Shown here one piece after another: positions 44,345-52,634 of a stretch of DNA of 64,000 nucleotides (position 1 is the first letter of the stretch; every line of letters starts with the position of its first letter). The translations under genes and the position numbers were made by a program. Below the pieces are notes generated by a model. That model had not been told where the DNA came from. It did not search any database and saw nothing but the letters and a program-made list of their open reading frames with translations. This DNA is from Haloechinothrix aidingensis (lineage in GTDB: Bacteria > Actinomycetota > Actinomycetes > Mycobacteriales > Pseudonocardiaceae). The DNA lies in the NCBI RefSeq assembly GCF_013450155.1, contig NZ_JACCKD010000005.1, forward strand, positions 307,019 to 371,018, written 5' to 3'.

Positions 44345-44788
44345 ATGGACAAGCTGCTGACCAAGACCTTCGTCAGGACGCTGGCCCTGCACCAGCTCAT
44401 CTACGAGCGCAGCGGCGGTCGCCTCGGCCACCACGTGCCGGGCATGCCGCCCTCACTGCTGCTGCGCTGCACCGGGCGCCGCACGGGCCAGACGCGCACG
44501 TCCGCGCTGACCTACGCCTCCGACGGGGACCGCTACCTGATCACCGCCTCCAACGGGGGTGCGCGCAAGGCACCGGCGTGGCTGCACAACCTCACCGCGA
44601 ACCCGCAGTGCGAGATCCAGGTCGGGCGCGACCGGATCCCCGTCACCGCCCGGCCGGTGTACCCCGCAGACGAGGACTACGCGCGGCTGTGGGAGATCGT
44701 CAACGAGGTCAACAACGACCGTTACCGCGCCTACCAGCGCAAGACCGACCGCGAGATACCCGTCGTTGTGCTCTCCCCTTCCGGCTGA
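44345..44788 (+). CDS. Deazaflavin (F420)-dependent nitroreductase family protein
   Basis: A 147-residue split-barrel protein of the DDN/FDOR-A group. Characteristic strings are LLRCTGRRTGQTRTSALTYA, YLITASNGGARKAPAWLHNL, NPQCEIQVG and AYQRKTDREIPVVVLSP; these bind F420 and define the family of deazaflavin-dependent quinone and nitro reductases. ATG at 44345, 40 nt after kstR on the same strand, so co-transcription is possible. The natural substrate is unknown (menaquinone reduction in Ddn). Confidence 0.9.
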   Translation: MDKLLTKTFVRTLALHQLIYERSGGRLGHHVPGMPPSLLLRCTGRRTGQTRTSALTYASDGDRYLITASNGGARKAPAWLHNLTANPQCEIQVGRDRIPVTARPVYPADEDYARLWEIVNEVNNDRYRAYQRKTDREIPVVVLSPSG

Positions 44789-44963
44789 CGGGGATCGCGC
44801 CCGCGACTCACGGCAGGCCGAAGGGCTCAATGAGTAGCTCGCGCAGCATTCGCGTCGCGGGCTTGACACCATCCGTCACCGGATCGCGCCACCGCACGTA
44901 CTCCGGATCCGACAGGACGAACAACGCCCTCCTCGCCGGACAGGATGACTCGTTTCGCCGACC

Positions 44964-45440
44964 TCAGGTGTTCCCGGGAACTCGAAGGTCGAGGAGTTGT
45001 CGGGTGTGCGCGGGTACGTGGTTCTCGGCGAGACCATCGATGAGGTCGGCGAGCGGGATCGGCTGGTCCAGCACGAGCGCATCGTTGGACAGCAGGAACG
45101 AAGGCACCAGAACAGCGGCGGCTGTGTCGTGGAGTTGGTCGGCGATGTCACACAGGACGGTGGCCTGGCTCCGTACGTGATCGATGAGTTCCACCCTGCC
45201 GGAGTGCTCGGCGATGATCCGGTCGAGATTCCAGGTGTCGAGGGAGATCCGGTTGTCGAAGGCGGGGCGTGCGCCCGAGACGACACCGAGTGCGACCGAG
45301 GCGATCCCGGCATCGACACTGAGGATGTGGGCCAGGATCTGATCGGCGTTCCATCCTCCGTCGGCGGCATCGCCGAGATCCGGGATCGCGGCCACATCGA
45401 GCAACCTGTCATAAGAACCGCGAAGTGCTGTCGTATCCAT
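44964..45440 (-). CDS. DinB/maleylpyruvate-isomerase-like protein
   Basis: A 158-residue helical-bundle protein with a DinB/MDMPI-like N-terminus: LRGSYDRLLDVAAI, GWNADQILAHILSVDAGIAS (His as a possible metal ligand) and LIDHVRSQATVLCDIADQLH. The C-terminal HxxxH seen in the 4648-5199 DinB gene is replaced by ENHVPAHTRQLLDL. ATG at 45440 with AAGGA about 11 nt upstream; ATG 45449 is an alternative. Third gene after SRPBCC and ArsR genes on the same strand (17-nt gap), likely one operon. Confidence 0.75.
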   Translation of the reverse strand: MDTTALRGSYDRLLDVAAIPDLGDAADGGWNADQILAHILSVDAGIASVALGVVSGARPAFDNRISLDTWNLDRIIAEHSGRVELIDHVRSQATVLCDIADQLHDTAAAVLVPSFLLSNDALVLDQPIPLADLIDGLAENHVPAHTRQLLDLRVPGNT

Positions 45441-45457
45441 CGCGTGCATCGTCCTTG

Positions 45458-45823
45458 TCAGTCGTGTCGTGGCGAGCGTGAATCTCGTTCGGCCGCCTCG
45501 GCGACACGCTTGATCTTCGCCAGTCGCCGGTCCCAGTCGTCCGCGAGCGCGGCCATCCACTGGGCTGTCGCGTTCACACCTGCCGTCCGGATCGCGTACC
45601 GCACCTCGCGTCCGACCCGGCTTACCGAGACCAGTCCAGCGGCGTCGAGGGTCGCGAGGTGCTTGACCACCGCCTGCCGGGAGACGGGGAGTCGCTCGGC
45701 GAGGGTCGTCGCGGTGGCCTCCCCCTGTTCGGCGAGCAAGTCGAGCAACTGCCGCCTTCGCGGGTCCGACAGCGCAGCGAGCACGCTGTCGACGGTTTCC
45801 ACAGTGTCGTCACGTTCCTCCAT
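45458..45823 (-). CDS. ArsR-family transcriptional regulator
   Basis: A 121-residue winged-helix regulator: LAALSDPRRRQLLDLLAEQG, then ATTLAERLPVSRQAVVKHLA (recognition helix) and LVSVSRVGREVRYAIRTAGV (wing). No metal-binding cysteine motif, so it belongs to the non-metal ArsR group that commonly pairs with SRPBCC/AHSA1 proteins. ATG at 45823 shares one base with the stop of the upstream gene (TGATG). It probably binds the two dyads at 46293-46348. Confidence 0.9.
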   Translation of the reverse strand: MEERDDTVETVDSVLAALSDPRRRQLLDLLAEQGEATATTLAERLPVSRQAVVKHLATLDAAGLVSVSRVGREVRYAIRTAGVNATAQWMAALADDWDRRLAKIKRVAEAAERDSRSPRHD

Positions 45824-46269
45824 CACACCCGGGACTGCTCGGCGCGCGTCTTCAATGCATCGAGACACTGTGGCCAACCGTTGGCGTGATCTTTGATCAC
45901 GTTCTGGCGGTTGTCCTCCGACGTGTTCAGTGACGCGAACCCGCTCTCCACCACGCGTAGCCGGGTCTTGTCGCCCTCCGCGGTCAACGTGAACTCCACA
46001 AGGGTGCTGTTGTCCTCGCGCAGCGCTTCCCCGGGGAACGCACTCACCCAGCGATACGCCACGTATGTCGGTGGCTCCACCTTCTCCACACGCACCGGAA
46101 ATTCGCCGTGCTCGGTGTGCTTGACGACCGTCACTTCGCCTTCCTCGGCCATCGCGCCGGACAGGTTCGCCTCGTCAGCCGCCCAGAACCCGGGTTCGGC
46201 CACCAGCGGCCAGACCCGCTCCACCGGGGCCCCGATCAGTATGTCGCGTTCGATCCGATCTGCGTTCAC
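45823..46269 (-). CDS. SRPBCC (AHSA1/START-like) domain protein
   Basis: A 148-residue helix-grip protein: RIERDILIGAPVERVWPLVA at the start, PVRVEKVEPPTYVAYRWVSA in the centre and NVIKDHANGWPQCLDALKTR as the final long helix, all typical of AHSA1-type SRPBCC proteins that bind small hydrophobic ligands. GTG at 46269 is chosen for AAGGAG 5 nt upstream; an ATG at 46317 would place the operator inside the coding region and is less likely. First gene of the SRPBCC-ArsR-DinB operon. Confidence 0.87.
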   Translation of the reverse strand: MNADRIERDILIGAPVERVWPLVAEPGFWAADEANLSGAMAEEGEVTVVKHTEHGEFPVRVEKVEPPTYVAYRWVSAFPGEALREDNSTLVEFTLTAEGDKTRLRVVESGFASLNTSEDNRQNVIKDHANGWPQCLDALKTRAEQSRV

Positions 46270-46292
46270 AGCTACTCCTTCACTCGGCGCAA

Positions 46293-46318
46293 GATGTGCA
46301 ACTATACAGTTGCACATC
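46293..46318. promoter_or_regulatory. Perfect dyad operator upstream of SRPBCC-ArsR operon
   Basis: GATGTGCAACT and AGTTGCACATC are exact complements around ATAC, a 26-bp operator-like palindrome 24 bp before the SRPBCC start. With the second dyad at 46329-46348 it is the probable autoregulatory site of the ArsR protein. Confidence 0.7.
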
Positions 46319-46328
46319 GACGGATGAT

Positions 46329-46348
46329 GTGCAACCTAGTTGTTGCAC
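46329..46348. promoter_or_regulatory. Second dyad operator
   Basis: GTGCAAC and GTTGCAC, 7-bp arms with a 6-nt spacer, share the GTGCAAC half-site with the 46293-46318 dyad. The centres are about 33 bp apart, close to three helical turns, which would allow two dimers on one DNA face. Confidence 0.6.
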
Positions 46349-46439
46349 GATCAGGATCGGAAACCGGTGGAAGTCGTAGGCCGCGCCCGGCGCCGGGCTA
46401 CCGAGGGGCGCGTCAGCGGCGGGCGGTGGTCCGCGGGGC

Positions 46440-47153
46440 TCAGGACTGCGCGGCTCCCGTGCGCTCGTCGAGTGCCGCCGCGATCGCGGCGTCGACGTGC
46501 AGGCGGGTGGTGGGGAAGGTCGGCAGCGGGCTGTCGGAACGGCCGATCAACAGCTCGATCTCGGTGCAGCCGAGGATCACTCCTTCCGCGCCGGCTTCGC
46601 CGAGCCCGGCGATGATCTCCTGGTAGGTCCGGCGGGACGCCTCCGAGATCGTGCCGTTGACCAGCTCGTCGAAAATGATCCTGTGCACCGTGGCCCGGTC
46701 GTCCGCGCCGGGCACGAGCACCTCCAGGCCGTGCCGCTCGACACGGGCGCGGTAGTAGTCCTGCTCCATGGTGTAGGCGGTCCCGAGCAGCCCCACCCTG
46801 GTGATACCGGCGTCCAGCACGGCACGGGCCGTCACGTCGGCGAGATGCAGCAGCGGGATGTCGATCACCGCCTGGATCTCGTCCGCGACCTTGTGCATGG
46901 TGTTGGTGCACAGCACCAGCAGCTCGGCGCCTGCCGACCGGACCGCACGGGCGGCGTCGCCGAGCAGGACGGCGGCCTCGTCCCACCGCCCGTCGGCCTG
47001 CATCCGCTCGATCTCGGCGAAGTCCACCGAGTACAGCACGCACGGCGCGGAATGGGGCGTGCCGAGCACGTCGCTCGTACGTTCGTTCAGCAGCCTGTAG
47101 TACTCGGCGCTGCTCACCCAGCTCATGCCACCCAGCAGTCCGATCGTTCGCAA
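46440..47153 (-). CDS. Aspartate/glutamate racemase family protein
   Basis: A 237-residue PLP-independent amino-acid racemase. Both active-site cysteines are present in their usual contexts: LLVLCTNTMHK and GVILGCTEIELLI. MRTIGLLGGMSWVSSAEYYR is the typical start. It would interconvert L/D forms of Asp or Glu, or act on a related acid; specificity is not evident. Likely monocistronic on the minus strand. Confidence 0.92.
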   Translation of the reverse strand: MRTIGLLGGMSWVSSAEYYRLLNERTSDVLGTPHSAPCVLYSVDFAEIERMQADGRWDEAAVLLGDAARAVRSAGAELLVLCTNTMHKVADEIQAVIDIPLLHLADVTARAVLDAGITRVGLLGTAYTMEQDYYRARVERHGLEVLVPGADDRATVHRIIFDELVNGTISEASRRTYQEIIAGLGEAGAEGVILGCTEIELLIGRSDSPLPTFPTTRLHVDAAIAAALDERTGAAQS

Positions 47154-47307
47154 GCCGACCTCCCGTGTCCTCGGCGGTGTCGAACCTCAGGATGCCACCG
47201 AACGGATGATCCTCGCGTCAAGACACACTTCCGGCATCCAGGGCGTGGATCGGTGGCGGGTGACGGCTACGCAGGCCGACACGGGGTGTCCGATCGGCCG
47301 ACACAGA

Positions 47308-47351
47308 GTGCCGTAGTGCCCAACACGGGGTGCCGTAGTGCCCGACACGGC
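47308..47351. repeat. Two-copy 22-bp tandem repeat
   Basis: Two adjacent units, each GTGCCGTAGTGCCC followed by AACACGGG or GACACGGC, in the gap between the racemase gene and the regulator gene. Further partial matches (GACACGG, GGTGTCCGA) lie on both sides at about 47280-47375, so this is a small repeat-rich patch. Function unknown. Confidence 0.7.
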
Positions 47352-47379
47352 ATGCCGGGCCGGCAGACACGGCGGGGTA

Positions 47380-48063
47380 CTAGAGCACGGCTACCGAGAG
47401 GGCCTGGGCGGCCTCGGTGCCGAGGGCGTGCGTGGCCTCCGAAGGGGGTGCGCCGACCTTGACGACAAGGGGCCCTCCGAAGGGTTGCCGCTCGAGCACC
47501 TCGATGCGCGCGCCCAGCCCGATCGCCCGGTCGGCGAGGAACCGCAGCAGCTCGGGGTCGGTGTCCCAGACCCGCACGATCTCGCCGACCACGCCCGGCT
47601 CGAGCTCGTGCAGCTGGCGGGTCTCCAGCTCCTCGACGGTGCCGTCGTGCGCGGGGATCGGGTCGCCGTGCGGATCCCGCTGGGGGTTGCCGAGCTTCGC
47701 CGAGATGCGGTTGACCAGCAGGTCGGACACGGCGTGCTCGAGCGCGTCGGCCTCGGCGTGCACCTCGTCCCAGGTGTAGCCCAGCTCCGAGACCAGGAAC
47801 GTCTCGATGAGGCGGTGCCTGCGCAGCACGGAACGGGCCAGCGCGTACCCCTGCGAGGTCAGCCCGATCCCCCGGTACGGCACGTGCGCGACCAGGCCCT
47901 GCTGGGACAGCTTCGTCACCATTCCGGACGCCGAGGACGGGCTGACCTGCAGCCGTGCGGCCAGGGAGGTGTTGGTGACCTCCTCGCCGCGCTCCGCGAG
48001 CCCGTAGATGACCCTGACGTAGTCCTCTATCGACGAGGACCGCCGGTCCAACTCCTCAGCCAT
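47380..48063 (-). CDS. DtxR/MntR-family metal-dependent regulator
   Basis: A 227-residue iron- or manganese-responsive repressor. Domain order: winged HTH (IEDYVRVIYGLAERGEEVTN, SLAARLQVSPSSASGMVTKL), dimerisation/metal domain (RRHRLIETFLVSELGYTWDE, EADALEHAVSDLLVNRISAK, with His, Glu and Cys-less metal ligands as in MntR/IdeR) and a C-terminal FeoA/SH3-like domain (LEPGVVGEIVRVWDTDPELL). The HAEADALEH segment is typical of this family. Upstream of the GNAT gene on the same strand? The GNAT ends 24 nt before this gene's start, so they may be co-transcribed. Target genes unknown. Confidence 0.9.
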   Translation of the reverse strand: MAEELDRRSSSIEDYVRVIYGLAERGEEVTNTSLAARLQVSPSSASGMVTKLSQQGLVAHVPYRGIGLTSQGYALARSVLRRHRLIETFLVSELGYTWDEVHAEADALEHAVSDLLVNRISAKLGNPQRDPHGDPIPAHDGTVEELETRQLHELEPGVVGEIVRVWDTDPELLRFLADRAIGLGARIEVLERQPFGGPLVVKVGAPPSEATHALGTEAAQALSVAVL

Positions 48064-48087
48064 GCCCCCACGATACGACCCGGCCCG

Positions 48088-48531
48088 CTACCGGGGTTTC
48101 CAGCGGTACCGTGTCCAGCCGGTCACCGGGTAGGCGCCGAGCCGTTCGTAGAAGGCCGCTGCCTTGCTGTTGCCGTCCTGCATCTCCCACTCGACGCGGC
48201 CGTCCGTCCGGGATCGCAGCTCGGTGAGCAGCTGGTAGCCGAACCCGTCGCGGCGGTAACGGGGCCGGACGAACAGGTCGTCCATCCAGATCCCGGGCCT
48301 GCCCTCCCAGGTGGAGAAGTTCCAGCAGCAGAACGCGAACCCCGCCACGGACTCCGGCGCGCCCTCGGGATGCGCCAGCAGCACCCAGGCCTTGGGATGC
48401 GCACCGAACAGGTACCCCTCCATCGCCGCGCGGTCCAGCCGCAGGCTCGTGTTGCCCTCGTACTCGGCATGCTCCTCGATCATCCCGCAGATCTCGTCGA
48501 GATCCGACGGCCACGCGTCCCGCACGGGCAT
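48088..48531 (-). CDS. GNAT-family N-acetyltransferase
   Basis: A 147-residue GNAT protein. The acetyl-CoA-binding motif A is around LFVRPRYRRDGFGYQLLTEL; the C-terminal motif B is NSKAAAFYERLGAYPVTGWT. ATG at 48531 has GGGGAGGA about 6 nt upstream. The sequence resembles diamine/spermidine-type acetyltransferases (WNFSTWEGRPGIWMDDLFV), but substrate assignment is not secure. Precedes the MntR-like gene on the same strand. Confidence 0.9.
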   Translation of the reverse strand: MPVRDAWPSDLDEICGMIEEHAEYEGNTSLRLDRAAMEGYLFGAHPKAWVLLAHPEGAPESVAGFAFCCWNFSTWEGRPGIWMDDLFVRPRYRRDGFGYQLLTELRSRTDGRVEWEMQDGNSKAAAFYERLGAYPVTGWTRYRWKPR

Positions 48532-48593
48532 CGCTGTCCTCCCCTTCCTGTGCCTCGTCGTCCCACGGGCGCACCGGCGTGTGCCGGTGCGCG

Positions 48594-50231
48594 TCATCCG
48601 GAGCGCTCGTGAACGATCCGCCCGCCCACCACCGTGGCCTCGACCCGCACGGTATCCAGGTTCTCCGCCACGGTCGGGTCGTCGGAGAGCACGGCGAAGT
48701 CGGCGAGCTTGCCCGGTTCGATCACGCCGAGGTCGCGGTCCCGGAACGCCGCGTAGGCCGAGCCGTACGTGTAGGCGCGCAACGCCTGCACGGGGGCGAT
48801 CCGCTCGTCCTCGCCGAGCAGGTACCCGCTCGCGGTGTACCTGCGCGCCAGATCGGCGATACCCAGCAGCGGGGCGCCCGCCACGACGGGCCGGTCCGAG
48901 CTGCCCGGCAGCACGCAGCCCGCTTCGAGGAAGCTGCGCTGCCGGTAGCACAGGTTCTCCCGCCCGGCACCGAGAGCGCCGCGCATCCCGTCGCCGATCT
49001 CGTTGACGAACCGTCCCTGCGGCACCGGGATGAGACCGAGCCCCGCGAGGCGGCGCAGGTCGGCGTCGCCGAGCACACCGCAGTGCTCGATACGGTGCCG
49101 GTGGTCAGTGGCAGGATGCGCGGCCAGCGCGGCCTCGTAGGCGTCGAGCACCACCGAGACCGCCCGGTCACCGATGGCGTGCGTGGCCACCTGCCACCCG
49201 CAGCGGTGCGCACGCAGCACGATATCGGCGATCGCGGCCTCGTCGGTCTGGAAGTAGCCGGTGTTGCCCGGCTCCCCGGCGAACGGCTCGTGCATCGCGC
49301 AGGTACGCCCCACCAGCGAGCCGTCCGCGAACAGCTTCACAGGGCCGATGCGCAGCCACTCGTCCCCGAAACCGGTACGCACACCCAGGTCGAGCCCGAA
49401 GTCGGCGGAGTCGCCCTCGCACTGCTCCAGCGGGTGCAGCGAGTCCGCGGAGACCATCAGCGTGGTGCGCACGCCGAGCTGCCCCGACTCGCGCGCACGC
49501 TGGTACGCGGCCAGCTCCACAGGAGTACTGCCCACCAGGCCACGCCCGATCCCGGCCTCCTGGACGCTGGTGATGCCCTCCGCGAGGTAGCGCTCGCTCG
49601 CGCGGGCGATGCCCGCGGTGACGTCGGTGAGCGGGACCGGATACAGCAACGGGTCCAGTAGCCGCTGCGCGCGCTCGCGCAGCAACCCCGTCGGGAGTCC
49701 GGCGTCGTCGAGGACGACGTCCCCGCCGTCCGGCACCGCCGACAGGTCGAGCCGGTCCAGCACCGCGGAGTTCACCACACACATGTGCCCCGTGGTGTGC
49801 GCGAGGCGGACGTAGTGGTCCGGGGCTGCCCGGTCGAGTCCCGCACGCGTGGGGTGTCCACCGGCGAGCTTCGTCTGGTCGTAGCCACGTCCGTTGATCC
49901 AGGTGCCCGCGGGCCGGCCCGCGGCCTCGCGTGCCACGGCGGCGTACACGTCCTCCACCGAGCCGCAGCTGCCCGCACCGAGGTCGAGCTCGTTCAGCCC
50001 CATGCCGTACCAGGCCATGTGGTTGTGCGCGTCGTGGAACCCCGGCACGACGGTGGCTCCGGCCAGGTCGACACGCTCGCGGGCGGGCAGCGCTGCCGCC
50101 CGCTCGCCCACCGCCACGACCCTGCCGTGGTGGACTGCCACCGCGCGCTCCGGGCGCAGCTCGTGCCCGACCAGCACGCGGGCGCCCGCGAACACCGTGT
50201 CCACCGCGAAGCTCGTCGAGTTCACCGGCAC
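48594..50231 (-). CDS. Amidohydrolase family protein (YtcJ-like)
   Basis: A 545-residue metal-dependent hydrolase of the amidohydrolase-3 type. Metal-ligand motifs are GFHDAHNHMAWYG (HxH), VATHAIGDRAV, HRIEHCGVLGD and the Asp in GSSDRPVVAGAPLLGI; the C-terminal VIEPGKLADFAVLSDDP is a family hallmark. Such enzymes hydrolyse N-substituted or cyclic substrates; the precise one is unknown. GTG at 50231 (or GTG 50225). Divergent from the enoyl-CoA hydratase operon; a TetR-type dyad sits between them and may control both. Confidence 0.88.
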   Translation of the reverse strand: MPVNSTSFAVDTVFAGARVLVGHELRPERAVAVHHGRVVAVGERAAALPARERVDLAGATVVPGFHDAHNHMAWYGMGLNELDLGAGSCGSVEDVYAAVAREAAGRPAGTWINGRGYDQTKLAGGHPTRAGLDRAAPDHYVRLAHTTGHMCVVNSAVLDRLDLSAVPDGGDVVLDDAGLPTGLLRERAQRLLDPLLYPVPLTDVTAGIARASERYLAEGITSVQEAGIGRGLVGSTPVELAAYQRARESGQLGVRTTLMVSADSLHPLEQCEGDSADFGLDLGVRTGFGDEWLRIGPVKLFADGSLVGRTCAMHEPFAGEPGNTGYFQTDEAAIADIVLRAHRCGWQVATHAIGDRAVSVVLDAYEAALAAHPATDHRHRIEHCGVLGDADLRRLAGLGLIPVPQGRFVNEIGDGMRGALGAGRENLCYRQRSFLEAGCVLPGSSDRPVVAGAPLLGIADLARRYTASGYLLGEDERIAPVQALRAYTYGSAYAAFRDRDLGVIEPGKLADFAVLSDDPTVAENLDTVRVEATVVGGRIVHERSG

Positions 50232-50269
50232 TCACCCGCCGCCCGCACCCGATCACACATACCGGAAGC

Positions 50270-50287
50270 CTATCGATCGGTCGATAG
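50270..50287. promoter_or_regulatory. TetR-type dyad operator
   Basis: CTATCGA and TCGATAG (exact complements) separated by TCGG form an 18-bp palindrome between the amidohydrolase gene and the enoyl-CoA hydratase gene, 20 bp before the latter's ATG. The operon's last gene is a TetR regulator, the likely binder. Confidence 0.65.
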
Positions 50288-50307
50288 ATTCGTCTAGACT
50301 GGCACCC

Positions 50308-51090
50308 ATGCCACAGCCGCAACGACCACGCACGGTGGACGTCGACATAGCCGACGGGGTCGCCACGATCCGGCTGAACCGGCCGGAGCGCCGGAACGCC
50401 GTCGTCCCCGAGCTGGTCGACGACCTCCTCGCCGCGCTCGACGCCATCGACGCCGCCGACCCCGCACCGGGTGCGGTGGTCCTCACCGGACGCGGGCGCG
50501 CGTTCTGCGCCGGGCACGACCTCAAGGAGCCGCTACCGGAAGGTGACTCGCGCGCGCGGCTGGAGCGGCTCCAGGCCGTCACGCGGCGCATCCGGAACCT
50601 GCGCCAGCCGGTGCTGGCCGCGGTGCACGGCTACGCGATCGGCGCGGGGGCCGAGTTCGCGATCGGTTGCGACCTCGTGCTCGCCGCCCGCGACGCGGTG
50701 TTCCGCTTCCCCGAGGTCGGGCTCGGGCTCAGCGTCACAGGAGCGGCCTCCCGCCTGCTACCCGCGCTCCTGGGACCCCTCAAGGCCAAGGAGCTCGTGC
50801 TGCTCGGTGGCGACCTGGACGCGCCGACGGCGGCGCGGCTCGGCATGGTCAGCACCGTGGTCGAGGAAGCGGAGCTGCTGCCTACGGCCCTGCGGCACGC
50901 GAGCGAGATCGCCGGCAACCCGGTCGCCGCCGCGCTGGCGAAGCGCGCGTTGGACGCGGGCACGGACAGTACCGTGGACGCCGCCCTCGAGCTGGAGGTG
51001 AGCCACGCGATGATCACCGAGACCTCCGGCGAGGCGGCGCTGCCTGCCGCCGCGAACCACGACAAGGACAAGGGAGGGCACCGGCCGTGA
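50308..51090 (+). CDS. Enoyl-CoA hydratase/isomerase family protein
   Basis: A 260-residue crotonase-fold enzyme. The oxyanion-hole segments are visible: TGRGRAFCAGHDLKEP and AAVHGYAIGAGAEFAIGCDL, followed by FRFPEVGLGLSVTGAASRLL. The residues in the two catalytic Glu positions are not both obvious (GAGAEFAIG; EVGLGLSVTG), so hydratase versus isomerase or other crotonase activity is open. First gene of an operon with an acyl-CoA ligase (GTGA overlap) and a TetR regulator. Confidence 0.88.
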   Translation: MPQPQRPRTVDVDIADGVATIRLNRPERRNAVVPELVDDLLAALDAIDAADPAPGAVVLTGRGRAFCAGHDLKEPLPEGDSRARLERLQAVTRRIRNLRQPVLAAVHGYAIGAGAEFAIGCDLVLAARDAVFRFPEVGLGLSVTGAASRLLPALLGPLKAKELVLLGGDLDAPTAARLGMVSTVVEEAELLPTALRHASEIAGNPVAAALAKRALDAGTDSTVDAALELEVSHAMITETSGEAALPAAANHDKDKGGHRP

Positions 51091-52634
51091 GCGTCGCGAT
51101 CGAGCACGTCGAGGACCTCGCCACCCTGACCTCCCGCGCCGCCGAGCTGTGGCCGGACCGCATCGCGTGGGTCTTCGACGGCACAGGGCAGCGGTACAGC
51201 TACGCCGACGTCCACCGGGACAGCACCGCGCTCGCGGCCGGGCTGACCGCGTACGGTGTCGCGCCGGGTGACCGGGTCGCCGCGATGCTGCGCAACGAGC
51301 CGGACTTCCCGCTGCTGTGGCTCGCGCTCGCGAGGCTGGGCGCCGTGCTGGTCCCGGTGAACACCAACTACCGCGAGCTGGACGCGGCGCACGTGCTCGA
51401 CGACTCGGGGGCGCGCCTGGTGGTGGCCGCCGACGAGTTCACCGAGCTGCTCCGCGGGATCACCGGCCTGCGCCACGCACCCGAGGTGATCCGCCCGCGA
51501 GACCTCTACACCACCCGGCAGCACGGCCTGCCCGCCGGTCCCGCACCCGAACAGCCGGTCAACATCCAGTACACCTCCGGCACGACGGGATCGCCGAAGG
51601 GCTGCGTGCTGCCACACCGGTACTGGACGACGATCGCCAGGAGCATGGTCGAGGAGTCGCCGCACCTCACACCGGACGACATCACCCTCACCGCCCAGCC
51701 GTTCCACTACATCGATCCACAATGGAATGTCGTGACAGGGTTGACCTCCGGGGCACGGCTCGTGGTGCTGGATCGCTTCCACCCGTCGACGTTCTGGCAG
51801 AAGGTCCGGCAGCACGGCGTGACATGGTTCTACTGCCTGGGGCTGATGCCGACCGCACTGCTACGCCAGCCGGCCGCCGAGAATGACAGGGATCACTCGG
51901 TCCGCGCCATCCACGCCTCGGCCGTTCCCCCCGAACTGCACGCCGAGCTGGAGCGCCGCTGGGGCGTCCCGTGGTTCGAGGCGTTCGGCATGACCGAGAC
52001 CGGTGCCGACCTACGGGTACGCGAGCACGAACACGACGAGCTCGTCGGCACCGGATGCGTGGGCACCCCGATCCGGGACCGCGAGGTGATGATCCTCGAC
52101 TCGCACGGTGGTGCGGCACCCCGCGGCCGGACAGGGGAACTCGCGATCCGCGGCACCGGGCTGATGCTCGGCTACCACGGCCGACCCGAGGTCACCGCGC
52201 ACGCCTTCCGGGACGGCTGGTTCCACACCGGGGATCTGGCGCGAATGGACGAGGCGGGGCGCGTGTACTACGTGGGCCGCACCAAGGACATGATCCGCCG
52301 CAGCGGCGAGAACATCTCCGCGGACGAGGTGGAGCACGCGCTGACGCTGCACCCGGACGTGGACATCGCCGCGGTGACGGCGGTGCCCGACGACTTGCGC
52401 GGCGAGGAGATCCAGGCCCACATCGTGCTCGCCGAGGGCGCCGCGGGCCCGGACCCCGAGTCCCTCGCCCTGTTCTGCGCGGCGAAGCTCGCTTACTTCA
52501 AGGTGCCACGCTACTGGCGTTTTGCCGATAAGCTACCCATGACGCCGTCCGAGCGGGTCGCCAAGGGACAGCTCGCCGGGGGCGACGAACCGTGGGTAGG
52601 CTCTTATGACAGGGGGAAACAACGATGGTGGTGA
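51087..52634 (+). CDS. Acyl-CoA synthetase (AMP-forming)
   Basis: A 515-residue ANL-superfamily ligase that activates a carboxylic acid to its CoA ester via the acyl-AMP. Signature motifs: IQYTSGTTGSPKGCVLPHRY (P-loop-like A3), FEAFGMTETGADL (A5), GWFHTGDLARMDEAGRVYYV (A7) and GRTKDMIRRSGENISADEVE (A8). The catalytic Lys region near the C-terminus reads LPMTPSERVAKGQL. GTG start overlaps the hydratase stop; its own end overlaps the TetR gene by 10 nt. Substrate unknown. Confidence 0.92.
   Translation: MSVAIEHVEDLATLTSRAAELWPDRIAWVFDGTGQRYSYADVHRDSTALAAGLTAYGVAPGDRVAAMLRNEPDFPLLWLALARLGAVLVPVNTNYRELDAAHVLDDSGARLVVAADEFTELLRGITGLRHAPEVIRPRDLYTTRQHGLPAGPAPEQPVNIQYTSGTTGSPKGCVLPHRYWTTIARSMVEESPHLTPDDITLTAQPFHYIDPQWNVVTGLTSGARLVVLDRFHPSTFWQKVRQHGVTWFYCLGLMPTALLRQPAAENDRDHSVRAIHASAVPPELHAELERRWGVPWFEAFGMTETGADLRVREHEHDELVGTGCVGTPIRDREVMILDSHGGAAPRGRTGELAIRGTGLMLGYHGRPEVTAHAFRDGWFHTGDLARMDEAGRVYYVGRTKDMIRRSGENISADEVEHALTLHPDVDIAAVTAVPDDLRGEEIQAHIVLAEGAAGPDPESLALFCAAKLAYFKVPRYWRFADKLPMTPSERVAKGQLAGGDEPWVGSYDRGKQRWW

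Noticed and set aside
44808..44945. Minus-strand text LFVLSDPEYVRWRDPVTDGV and on to GLP-stop, looks coding
   Set aside because: No start or upstream part and no family recognised; possibly the tail of a lost gene, too weak to list as a feature.
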